A stretch of DNA of 64,000 bases from an uncultured Parabacteroides sp. GTDB lineage: Bacteria; Bacteroidota; Bacteroidia; Bacteroidales; Tannerellaceae. Within the stretch, counting starts at the first letter, position 1. The number at the start of each line of letters is the position of its first letter. The notes under the pieces were generated by a model. That model saw nothing but the letters and a program-made list of their open reading frames with translations. It did not search any database and was not told the origin of the DNA. The position numbers were made by a program, and so were the translations under genes. Of this stretch, positions 8,445-15,802 are shown piece after piece. The stretch lies in the NCBI GenBank assembly GCA_949289155.1, contig CASEMX010000002.1:124001-188000 (forward strand), written 5' to 3'.

Positions 8445-8936
8445 CCGGAGTCCGGTTCCGCATTCCGTAGGGCTTCAAAAGTCCGTCCGGAGTCCGGTTC
8501 AGCCTTTCGTAGGGCTTCAAAAGTCTGTCCGGAGTCCGGTTCTGCATTTCGTAGGGCTTCAAAAGTCTGTCCGGAGTCCGGTTCTGCATTTCGTAGGACT
8601 TCAAAAGTCTGTCCGGGGTCCGGTTCTGCATTTCGTAGGGCTTCAGAGAGGTGAACCGCGTGCGTTTGGGCATTTTGAAGGGCTTCGGAGAGGTGAAACG
8701 CATGCGTTTGGGCATTTTGAAGGGCTTCGGAGAGGTGAACCGCATGCGTTTGGGCATTTTGAAGGTCTTCAGAGAGGTGAACCGCATGCGTTTGGGCATT
8801 TTGAAGGTCTTCAGAGAGGTGAACCGCATTCAGAGAGGTGAACCGCATGCGTTTGGGCATTTTGAAGGGCTTCGGAGAGGTGAACCGCATGCGTTTGGGC
8901 ATTTTGAAGGGCCTCAGAGAGGTGAACCGCATGCGT
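8445..8936. repeat. Palindrome array 2: two 42-bp repeat families back to back
   Basis: Family A has five units starting at 8445, 8487, 8529, 8571 and 8613, each 42 bp and opening with the palindrome CCGGA-G-TCCGG (CCGGGGTCCGG in the last). Family B has eight units starting at 8646, 8688, 8730, 8772, 8814, 8833, 8875 and 8917, with the 8-bp palindrome CGCATGCG after GAGAGGTGAAC; all are 42 bp apart except a 19-bp truncated unit at 8814. Both families end in the shared linker GCATTTyGwAGGGCTTC. The array lies between the tex start and the end of the ABC transporter gene, both on the minus strand. Because 42 is a multiple of three, long meaningless reading frames run through it. Confidence 0.95.
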
Positions 8937-8966
8937 TACATCATTCCGAAAGGGTAGGGCAATGCC

Positions 8967-10331
8967 TCACGCAGGCGGGAGGGAGAGCGGGAGGGCGTCC
9001 ATCTCGGCTATCTCCTCCGGTTGGTGCGAGGCGAACAGGATGGTGGTGCGATGCGCCTGCTGCCATTGCCGGATAAAGCCGATGATGCGGTGGCGCAGGG
9101 CGGCGTCCAGTCCCTTGAAGGGTTCGTCCATCAGCAGGAGCGGCGACGGGAAGAGTAGTGCCCGGGCGAGGGCGACGCGCTGTTGCTGTCCGTAGCTCAT
9201 CTCCTGCGGGAGGGCATTTCGTTGCCCGGTCAGCTCCATAGCCGCGAGCAGGCGGTCTGCCTGCCGTTCGGCCTCTTCGCGGGAGAGCGACGATGTGCCT
9301 GCCAGCAGGATATTCTCTTTCGCCGATAAGTGGGGCAGCAGTTCCGGTTCCTGAAACACATTGGCGATGCGCTCCGGAGCATTCTCAATGCGTCCGCCGG
9401 TGGGTCGGAGCGTTCCGTTCAACAGGCTGAGGAGGGTCGTCTTGCCTGTGCCGGACGGGGCAGTGAGCGCATAGACCTTCCCGGCTTCGAAGAGGGCATC
9501 GAAATGCGTGACGCCATAGCGGTAACTGAGGTCGCGCAGGCGGATGGGAGCGGAAAGGGTGGTCGGAGGAGGGGGCGTCACCGTAGCGCGGCGGTAAACG
9601 AGGGCGGGTTGCCACTTCGACAGCCGGCGGAGCAGCCGGTCGCTCAACCAACTGAGCAGAATCGCGATGCAGGTCCATGCCATCAGCTCAGGCACGGCAA
9701 TGAAGAGCTGGGCGCGCTTCATCTCGCTCCCGATGCCTTCGGCGCATTGCGCCAGCACCTCGCCCATGATGATGGCTCGCCAACCGAATCCTACGGCAGA
9801 GGCAAGGCCGCTGAACAGGTAGGGCTTCAGTTGCGGATAGTAAATCTGGAAGAGCCGGTTGCGCCGGTTCAGGTGGAATTGCCGGGCAAGGATGGTCTGT
9901 TCGGGCTTCAGCTGGAGCAGCCCCTTCAACAGGTTCTCGGTCAGGAGCGGATACATCGTCAGGAAGGCTATCAGCAGCGGGATACCCTCCGGATTCAGGA
10001 ATATCAGTGCCAACAGGATAAACGAGATAATCGGCACGGAGCGCATCAGGGCGAGATAGGGGGCGAATAGCAGCTGCATCGCTTCCGAGCGGCGCAACAG
10101 CACAGCCGTTCCGATGGCGGCAAGCAGCGAGAGCAGTAATCCGGCACAGCCTCGCCATACGGTAGTCCATACGGCCTGATAAAACGAGGGCGATAGCAGC
10201 AACTCACCCAGCGTCCGAAGCAAAAGGGACACCGGAGGGAACAGGTTCGCGTTCTGAATCTGCCAAGCGGCAAACTGCCAGACGAGCAGCAGCAGACAGA
10301 CGGACAAAGCGGTCAGCAGGGGCTTTTTCAT
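8967..10331 (-). CDS. Fused ABC transporter permease/ATPase (SsuC/TauC plus SsuB/TauB type)
   Basis: One 454-residue polypeptide joins two proteins normally made separately. Residues 1 to about 245 are a BPD-type permease with a signal-anchor, about six membrane segments and the EAA loop (RQFHLNRRNRLFQIYYPQLKPYLFSG). Residues 265-454 are an ABC ATPase with Walker A APSGTGKTT, the signature MSYGQQQR in place of LSGGQ, Walker B LLLMDEP and the switch histidine in SHQ. The linker is proline rich (PPPPTT). The ATPase is short, about 190 residues, and lacks the usual C-terminal extension. It overlaps the upstream substrate-binding lipoprotein by 4 bp. The substrate is unknown; relatives take up sulfonates, nitrate or thiamine precursors. 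Confidence 0.9.
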   Translation of the reverse strand: MKKPLLTALSVCLLLLVWQFAAWQIQNANLFPPVSLLLRTLGELLLSPSFYQAVWTTVWRGCAGLLLSLLAAIGTAVLLRRSEAMQLLFAPYLALMRSVPIISFILLALIFLNPEGIPLLIAFLTMYPLLTENLLKGLLQLKPEQTILARQFHLNRRNRLFQIYYPQLKPYLFSGLASAVGFGWRAIIMGEVLAQCAEGIGSEMKRAQLFIAVPELMAWTCIAILLSWLSDRLLRRLSKWQPALVYRRATVTPPPPTTLSAPIRLRDLSYRYGVTHFDALFEAGKVYALTAPSGTGKTTLLSLLNGTLRPTGGRIENAPERIANVFQEPELLPHLSAKENILLAGTSSLSREEAERQADRLLAAMELTGQRNALPQEMSYGQQQRVALARALLFPSPLLLMDEPFKGLDAALRHRIIGFIRQWQQAHRTTILFASHQPEEIAEMDALPLSLPPA

Positions 10332-11239
10332 AGGCTGTCGGAGAGGAAGCCGGCATCGGGGAGGTTCCCTCCGATGGCGCGGGGCTCGTATTCTTTGATG
10401 ATGGATAAATAATGCAGGATATCCTCCCGGATAGGGGCAGCCGGTTCATACTGGATGCGGCAACGCGCGACTGCCTCTTCACTCAGCATCTTCGGGGCGA
10501 AGATGTGCGCCTCTTCCACGATGCGGATGGCAGCCGTTGTCTGTTCGTTGGCATAGCGGCAGCTGCGCGTCAGCAGGCTGTCTATCTGTTTCCGGAGCGG
10601 AAGCAGTTCCCGGCGGCATACGATAGCGGTCTGGGCGAACGAACGGCGGGTGCTGTCCGGGCGGTTCAGGTCGGCGAGGATGCGCAACGTCGAATCGCGG
10701 CGGAGCGCTACCGAGAGGAAGGGCTCACTCAGCACCGCAGTTTGTACCTTTCCGGTTTGCAGGGCGAGCATGACTTCGCGCGCCGTGGCGAACGTATAAT
10801 TGTATTCAAACGTGCCGAGCGGACTCAGGTAGCGACGGGTCAGGATATCCGGCGTAGTCCCCGCCCCGAAGAGATACACCGGCGAAGTGATGCTATCATG
10901 CCCGACGAGATAGAGCGTGCCCCAAATCGGGCAGCCCAGCAGCGCGTAGGGCACACCTTTATTATACAGATTCGCCGCCGTAGTCATCGGCAGGACGGCG
11001 ATGTCGGTCGCCTGTTTCACCATCTCCGCCTGCATCTGTTCGGGCGAATCGACCACCCGCACCCGGAGCCGTTTCCCATCCAACAGCACATCGTCCGCCA
11101 TCCACTGGGCAAAGGCAATGGCAGAGGGTCCCCTCAGCACCGTCACCGTATAGCTGTCGCCTGCCTTTTCCTTCGCCGGATGCGCGCATCCTGTCAGCAG
11201 CCAGACGATTCCGACTATATAATATATGTATCTGTACAT
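10328..11239 (-). CDS. ABC transporter substrate-binding lipoprotein (SsuA/NMT1-like)
   Basis: The 303-residue protein begins with a lipoprotein signal peptide (IVGIVWLLTGCAHP, lipobox LTGC near residue 18), so it should be anchored in a membrane facing the periplasm. The body resembles SsuA/ThiY/NMT1 binding proteins (RGPSAIAFAQWMADDVLL; TDIAVLPMTTAANLYNKGVPYALLG; LQTGKVQTAVLSEPFLSVAL). It is the first gene of a two-gene operon with the fused permease/ATPase. A -7 box and a -33 TTTG lie upstream. The ligand cannot be inferred from sequence; the family binds sulfonates, bicarbonate, nitrate or pyrimidine precursors of thiamine. Confidence 0.85.
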   Translation of the reverse strand: MYRYIYYIVGIVWLLTGCAHPAKEKAGDSYTVTVLRGPSAIAFAQWMADDVLLDGKRLRVRVVDSPEQMQAEMVKQATDIAVLPMTTAANLYNKGVPYALLGCPIWGTLYLVGHDSITSPVYLFGAGTTPDILTRRYLSPLGTFEYNYTFATAREVMLALQTGKVQTAVLSEPFLSVALRRDSTLRILADLNRPDSTRRSFAQTAIVCRRELLPLRKQIDSLLTRSCRYANEQTTAAIRIVEEAHIFAPKMLSEEAVARCRIQYEPAAPIREDILHYLSIIKEYEPRAIGGNLPDAGFLSDSL

Positions 11240-11262
11240 CTTTCCTATTCGTTTGAGCGTTG

Positions 11263-11294
11263 CAAATTTACGCTATTTGCAGGGCATAGGCAAA
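11263..11294 (-). promoter_or_regulatory. Promoter of the ABC transporter operon
   Basis: On the minus strand TTTG (11294-11291) and TAAATTTG (11270-11263) are separated by 20 bp, a full Bacteroidetes -33/-7 pair. The start codon is 24 bp beyond the -7 box. Confidence 0.7.
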
Positions 11295-11299
11295 TCATC

Positions 11300-11330
11300 T
11301 TGCGCTTTAGCCGAGGAATGCTTATCTTTG
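11300..11330 (+). promoter_or_regulatory. Promoter of the 54-codon ORF
   Basis: TTG at 11300-11302 and TATCTTTG at 11323-11330 are 20 bp apart, a good Bacteroidetes promoter pointing away from the ABC operon promoter. The two promoters are back to back within 70 bp. Confidence 0.65.
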
Positions 11331-11363
11331 CGAACATGAAACGTAATAGTAATGAATGGCTTT

Positions 11364-11528
11364 ATGGATACAATATTGGATACGCGGGCTGAACTGTTCA
11401 GAGAATTGGTTTACATCCTTGATGATGAAAATATGATGAAGATGGTGATAAAGGAGATTGAGGAAATACGGGCACAAAAGGCGAAGGCTGAAGAAGAGCC
11501 GGACATAACGAAGGAGCATCTCGGATAA
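11364..11528 (+). CDS. Small protein, 54 residues, possibly a truncated antitoxin-like protein
   Basis: An open frame of 54 codons starts at ATG 11364, 34 bp after a good -7 box. The product begins MDTILDTRAELFRELVYILDD, continues with NMMKMVIKEIEEIRAQKAK and ends in ITKEHLG. From memory this resembles the first half of small Bacteroidetes proteins of the RAELFREL...LDSE type that are often twice as long and go on after a TKEE segment; this one stops there, so it may be cut short. It is charged, helical and soluble. No toxin gene follows. Two other ATGs (11336, 11355) open short competing frames. Confidence 0.5.
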   Translation: MDTILDTRAELFRELVYILDDENMMKMVIKEIEEIRAQKAKAEEEPDITKEHLG

Positions 11529-11745
11529 AGAGCTGCTCGACTTGTTAAGGCGGTGCGGACTTTAGCCTCCCGCATCATCCTATAATAGAGCCCCTGTCGA
11601 GGTGATAACTTCGGCGGCTTTGACTATACACGAAGCCTGCGGGACTGGCTCCGGCCGCTATCGTTTCGGATGCCCTGTCCGCAGGCTCGCAAATATGCAC
11701 AACAATTAACGTTATCTAACGTCCATTTCCCGTCCCCATGCCGGA
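11529..11745. other. Gap without recognised gene
   Basis: About 217 bp between the small ORF and the DUF6261-like gene. It holds an inverted repeat AGCCTGCGG (11634-11642) / CCGCAGGCT (11679-11687) with a GC-rich loop, but no T run follows. Short open stretches exist in two frames but none has a start or a recognisable product. It could be the remains of a decayed gene. Confidence 0.4.
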
Positions 11746-12579
11746 TTAGGGATGGGGGATGCCCTGCTGTTCGTCATCCTCGTCTGGCTCTTCCGTTCCG
11801 GAGCCCTCGCCGCCGTCAGGGTTCTCCGTGTCCGGGTTTTCAGGGGTTTCTCCCTCGGTCGAGCTGGTTCCGCTGCCGGTTCCTGCCACATCCGCCATCG
11901 CGCCGACCAGTCCGTTCATCTTCGTGATAAACTCGTCGATTTCGTCGGAGGGCTGGACAATCGCGTAAGCATTGATGACTTGCGCAATGTCTTGATACAT
12001 TGCATTCACTTCACGCATCAGTTCTTTCGATTCGATATCACTCGCGTCTTTTGCGGCACTCACCTCCAGCACGCGCTCATCGAACTTCTCAGCAAAGTCC
12101 GCATTGGCTTGGCGCAATGCCTCGACCTCTTCGGTCAAGCCAAAACGGGCAATCGCCGTCTTGTTTTCTTCCAAATCCAATATGCGGAGCATCCCGGTCA
12201 CCTCCGCGGTCTGCTTGCTATACTCATGGTCGCGAATACCCCGATAAGCCGCCAAATCTTGCGACAGCCGCAGAGCCAGCAACCGCTTCTCTTCGACAGG
12301 CGAAGTGCAGAAGGAATTGAGGGCTCCCTGAATTGTGCCCGATGCCCGGTCACGTACATAGTCGATTTCCCGCATTTCCGGCGTAGTCCGGTAGGCACGT
12401 TTGCGATTCACCAGTAATTCCAACTGTTTCGCCTTCTCCCGATACGCCTCAATCTTGTTTTCGATATGGAGGATTTCCGGCGTCGTGGTAGTGATGTACT
12501 TCAATGTTGTCGTATGGAACGTAACACATGCGCCTACCGTCATGTTGCTCATTCCGAATGTTCTGATTTGTTTCGCCAT
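11746..12579 (-). CDS. DUF6261-like protein with acidic low-complexity tail
   Basis: The 277-residue protein has no signal peptide or membrane segment. Residues 1 to about 235 are mostly helical with coiled-coil-like stretches (NKIEAYREKAKQLELLVNRKR; LTEEVEALRQANADFAEKFDERVLE) and resemble the Bacteroidales DUF6261 family, whose function is unknown to me. The last 45 residues are low complexity, rich in Gly, Ser, Thr, Glu, Asp and Pro. I start at ATG 12579; the in-frame TTG at 12585 is less likely. The gene stands alone, divergent from the Nudix gene across array 3. Confidence 0.6.
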   Translation of the reverse strand: MAKQIRTFGMSNMTVGACVTFHTTTLKYITTTTPEILHIENKIEAYREKAKQLELLVNRKRAYRTTPEMREIDYVRDRASGTIQGALNSFCTSPVEEKRLLALRLSQDLAAYRGIRDHEYSKQTAEVTGMLRILDLEENKTAIARFGLTEEVEALRQANADFAEKFDERVLEVSAAKDASDIESKELMREVNAMYQDIAQVINAYAIVQPSDEIDEFITKMNGLVGAMADVAGTGSGTSSTEGETPENPDTENPDGGEGSGTEEPDEDDEQQGIPHP

Positions 12580-12620
12580 AAGCAAATTCGTTTTAAATTA
12601 ATATTCGTTTATTTGATTCC

Positions 12621-12743
12621 ACCGGTCGTTTGCTTCTCCAGAGACCTCCGGAGCACTCGCCGACCGGTCGTTTGCTTCTCCAGAGGCCTCCGATGGACTC
12701 GCCGACCGGTGGGTGACTTCCGCCGAGGGCTCCGTCCGGTTTC
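12621..12743. repeat. Palindrome array 3: three 42-bp units
   Basis: Units at 12621-12662 and 12663-12704 are near-identical 42-mers starting ACCGGTCGTTTGCTTCTCC; a third diverged copy runs 12705 to about 12743 (ACCGGTGGGTGACTTCC). The 6-bp palindrome ACCGGT opens each unit, and the first unit has a second palindrome CCTCCGGAG-like segment. The array sits between two divergent genes. Confidence 0.85.
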
Positions 12744-12873
12744 AAAATTAGGCATTTAAATTAAACGGGCAAACATTTTCCCTCTATTTTTTCTGATTTT
12801 TTCAAACGATGTCCTCTGATACCTTTTTAATCCCCATCTTAACGCATGGGGCAAAATAAATATCAGGCATCCA

Positions 12874-12905
12874 TTGCCCATTCTCAATTAAAATGTGTAA
12901 GTTTG
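12874..12905 (+). promoter_or_regulatory. Promoter of the Nudix hydrolase
   Basis: TTG at 12874-12876 and TAAGTTTG at 12898-12905 are 21 bp apart. This pair rules out the ATG at 12893, which lies within the promoter, and supports a start at 12935. Confidence 0.7.
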
Positions 12906-12934
12906 CAGCGCTAAATTGTATAGTAAGTAAGCGC

Positions 12935-13438
12935 ATGATGGAAGAAGAATGGTTTCCGTTGGTAAACGAAGCGGGCGATACGGTCGGAAAGGCGACGCGC
13001 AAGGAGTGCCACAGCGGCAGCAAGTTGCTGCATCCGGTAGTCCATTTGCACATCTTCGATGCCGGCGGGCGATTGTATTTGCAGAAGCGTTCGATGCGGA
13101 AAGACATCCAGCCCGGAAAGTGGGACACGGCTGTCGGCGGGCATGTCGATTTCGGGGAGACGATAGAGGAGGCATTGCGGCGCGAAGTAAGAGAGGAATT
13201 GGGAATCAAGGAGTTCGTGCCGGAGTTCGTGATGCGGTATGTGTTCGAATCGGCCATAGAGAAGGAATTGGTGAATACCTTTCGGACGACATACGAGGGA
13301 CCTTTCCTGCCGGACCGGGAGGAGATAGACGAAGGCCGGTTCTGGAGCTGCGAAGAGATTGAGGCGGCGTTGGGGAAAGGGCTGTTTACCCCGAATTTCG
13401 AAGGAGAATACAACAAATTGAAAGCGTTTAAACAATAA
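12935..13438 (+). CDS. Nudix hydrolase (IPP-isomerase-like subgroup)
   Basis: The 167-residue protein has a complete Nudix box at residues 69-91 (G-x5-E75-x7-R83-E84-x2-E87-E88-x-G90-I91), so it should hydrolyse a nucleoside diphosphate linked to another group in a Mg-dependent way. The N-terminus (MEEEWFPLVNEAGDTVGKATRKECH) and the HLHIFDAGGRLYLQKRS segment match YfcD-like Nudix proteins. The substrate is not predictable. I start at ATG 12935 (12938 also possible) because a promoter overlaps the earlier ATG. The M13 peptidase gene follows after 14 bp. Confidence 0.9.
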   Translation: MMEEEWFPLVNEAGDTVGKATRKECHSGSKLLHPVVHLHIFDAGGRLYLQKRSMRKDIQPGKWDTAVGGHVDFGETIEEALRREVREELGIKEFVPEFVMRYVFESAIEKELVNTFRTTYEGPFLPDREEIDEGRFWSCEEIEAALGKGLFTPNFEGEYNKLKAFKQ

Positions 13439-13452
13439 GAATAAGGAAAAAG

Positions 13453-15495
13453 ATGAAAGTAAAAGGAATGTTTCCGTTGGTGGCAGCAGGGCTGCTGACA
13501 TTGGCGGGATGCAACAACAAACCGCAGGAGGTGGTGAATACCAATCCTGCCATCAATCTGGCAAATCTGGACAGTACGGTTACCGCCGGAGAGGATTTCT
13601 ACCAATATGCTTGCGGAGGCTGGATGAAGAACCATCCGATGCCGGCAGAGTATTCGCGTTATGGCATTTTCGAGCAGTTGATTGAAAACAATAACACGCA
13701 ATTGAAGGCGTTGGTGGAAGAGTTGAGCGCAACGCCCCAACAGGCGGGCAGCGTAGCCGAGAAAATCGGACGGTTGTACCACCTCGCGTTGGACAGCATG
13801 AAGACCAACGAGCAGGGCGTAACGCCGATTAAGGAGGAGCTGGAGGCTATCAATAACTTAGGAACGAAAGCCGAGCTCTCCAAGATGGTTGCCGAACTGC
13901 AGAAAGAGGGCATGTCTCCCTTCTTTGCCTTGTTCGTTTCGGCAGACGAGAAGAACAGCTCGATGAATATCGTACAGCTTTACCAAGCCGGCTTGGGAAT
14001 GGGCGACCGCGACTATTATTTGCAGGAGGACGAGACCTTTGCGAAGATTCGCGAAGCCTATAAGGGCTATATCAACCGTCTGTTTACGTTGGCAGGCAGT
14101 TCGCCGGAGCAGGCAGATGCGGCAATGAACGCCGTGATGAAGGTGGAGAACGGAATTGCCCAAGTCTCCTATTCGCGGGAGGAGTTGCGCGATTCGCAGA
14201 AGAACTATAATAAGATGAGCTATGCGGATTTCTTGAAATCGAACGATGCTTTTGCGTGGGATGTCTATTTCGAGGCAATGGGCTTGAAGGATATCGAGGA
14301 ATTGGACGTAAAGCAGCTGGCTTACTACCAGAACTTGGCAAAGGCGCTGAAGGATATTTCGTTGGATGACCAGAAGTATTACCTCGCATTTAATCTGTTG
14401 GATGCCGCAGCTCCCTATTTGAGCGATGACTTTGCGATGGCGAATTTCGACTTTTACGGAAAGGTGATGTCCGGAAAACAGGAGATGGAGCCGCGTTGGA
14501 AGCGCGCCTTGGCGACGGTGAACCGTTCGTTGGGCGAAGCCGTAGGACAGATGTATGTAGCAAAGCATTTCCCTGCCTCGTCGAAGGAGAAGATGCTGGT
14601 ATTGGTGGGCAATCTGCAGAAGGCTTTGTCTGAACGAATCGATGGTTTGGCATGGATGGGCGATTCGACAAAGCTGAAAGCGCAAGAGAAGCTGGCTGCC
14701 TTCACGGTGAAAATCGGTTATCCGGATACATGGCGGGATTATAGCGGCTTGGATATCCGTCAGGATTCCTATTGGGCGAATGTCCGCCGTTCGGCTATCT
14801 TTGAAATGGAGTATATGTTGGCGGATGCCGGCAAACCGGTCGATAAAGCGCGTTGGTATATGACGCCGCAGACGGTAAATGCCTATTATAACCCGACAAC
14901 GAACGAGATTTGTTTCCCGGCAGGCATATTGCAGCCGCCGTTCTTTAATCCGGAAGCGGATGATGCCGTGAATTATGGCGCGATTGGCGTGGTTATCGGA
15001 CATGAAATGACGCACGGATTCGATGACCAAGGGCGCAATTATGACAAAGAGGGCAATCTGACCGATTGGTGGACTGCGGAAGATGCAGCCCGCTTTACGG
15101 AGCGTGCAGACAAACTGGCGGCTCAATATGATAATATTATCGTTGTCGATACGGTACATGCCAACGGACGGTTTACTTTGGGCGAGAATATTGCCGACCA
15201 AGGCGGTCTTTTGGTAGCACATCAGGCATATATCAACAGCTTGCAGGGACAAACGCCGGAGCCAATCGACGGATTGACGAACGAACAGCGTTTCTATTTG
15301 GGATATGCTACATTGTGGGCTCAAAATATCCGTCCGGAAGAGATAATCCGCCGTACGAAGATGGACCCGCACTCTTTGGGTGAATGGCGTGTCAATGCGG
15401 CGTTGCGGAATATCGATGATTTTTACAAAGCATTCGGCATTAAAGAGGGCGATGCGATGTATATGAATCCGGCTGACCGCGTGAACATTTGGTAA
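13453..15495 (+). CDS. M13 (neprilysin/PepO) family zinc metallopeptidase lipoprotein
   Basis: The 680-residue protein begins with a lipoprotein signal peptide (LLTLAGCNN, lipobox LAGC near residue 20). The catalytic HEMTH is at about residues 517-521 and the third zinc ligand and Asp are in ENIAD near 578-582. The M13 C-terminal segment (NVDDFYKAF-like NIDDFYKAFGIKEGDAMYMNP.. and W at the end) is complete, so the enzyme looks active. The family cuts short peptides outside the cytoplasm. It lies 14 bp after the Nudix gene and is followed by a strong terminator, so the two form an operon with no obvious shared task. Confidence 0.95.
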   Translation: MKVKGMFPLVAAGLLTLAGCNNKPQEVVNTNPAINLANLDSTVTAGEDFYQYACGGWMKNHPMPAEYSRYGIFEQLIENNNTQLKALVEELSATPQQAGSVAEKIGRLYHLALDSMKTNEQGVTPIKEELEAINNLGTKAELSKMVAELQKEGMSPFFALFVSADEKNSSMNIVQLYQAGLGMGDRDYYLQEDETFAKIREAYKGYINRLFTLAGSSPEQADAAMNAVMKVENGIAQVSYSREELRDSQKNYNKMSYADFLKSNDAFAWDVYFEAMGLKDIEELDVKQLAYYQNLAKALKDISLDDQKYYLAFNLLDAAAPYLSDDFAMANFDFYGKVMSGKQEMEPRWKRALATVNRSLGEAVGQMYVAKHFPASSKEKMLVLVGNLQKALSERIDGLAWMGDSTKLKAQEKLAAFTVKIGYPDTWRDYSGLDIRQDSYWANVRRSAIFEMEYMLADAGKPVDKARWYMTPQTVNAYYNPTTNEICFPAGILQPPFFNPEADDAVNYGAIGVVIGHEMTHGFDDQGRNYDKEGNLTDWWTAEDAARFTERADKLAAQYDNIIVVDTVHANGRFTLGENIADQGGLLVAHQAYINSLQGQTPEPIDGLTNEQRFYLGYATLWAQNIRPEEIIRRTKMDPHSLGEWRVNAALRNIDDFYKAFGIKEGDAMYMNPADRVNIW

Positions 15496-15516
15496 TACTC
15501 CGGACAGTATAAAGAG

Positions 15517-15574
15517 TATCGGTTATTTCAGGGAAAACATCCGTTGTTTTTTCGGAAATAACCGATATTTTTTT
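15517..15574 (+). terminator. Terminator after the M13 peptidase
   Basis: Arms TATCGGTTATTTC (15517-15529) and GAAATAACCGATA (15555-15567) pair perfectly over 13 bp and are followed by seven T. The remaining gap to 15803 holds only a promoter. Confidence 0.9.
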
Positions 15575-15683
15575 GCCTTTCCTTTGCAGCTTTTCTTTTT
15601 GCATGGACATCTTCTTACTAAGAATTGCCTCGAAAGGAATGTTAAAGTCTATATAATCGGTAATACGTAATCATACAAACCGT

Positions 15684-15691
15684 TATATTTG
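15684..15691 (+). promoter_or_regulatory. -7 element upstream of the Trp/Tyr-rich protein
   Basis: TATATTTG fits TAnnTTTG and lies 112 bp upstream of the ATG at 15803, implying a leader of about 100 nt. No -33 TTG is visible. Confidence 0.45.
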
Positions 15692-15802
15692 TGGATAAAT
15701 CGAAAAAGACAAGGCGATTCGGCCGGTTTCGGATTAAACGAACGGAACCGGGAAGTGTCTAAAACAGTGTATCAATAAAAATTTAGCAGAGGAGAAATAA
15801 AT

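Noticed and set aside
8333..9076. Long reading frames on both strands through array 2 (up to 199 codons, repeated 14-residue motifs)
   Set aside because: The 42-bp period is a multiple of three, so frames stay open by chance. They overlap tex or the ABC gene, have no promoter and differ between families.
10412..11392. 326-codon plus frame opposite the substrate-binding protein
   Set aside because: Antisense shadow; the minus-strand lipoprotein has a lipobox, promoter and an operon partner.
13858..15372. 504-codon antisense frame opposite the M13 peptidase
   Set aside because: Shadow of a GC-biased gene with complete catalytic motifs on the plus strand.
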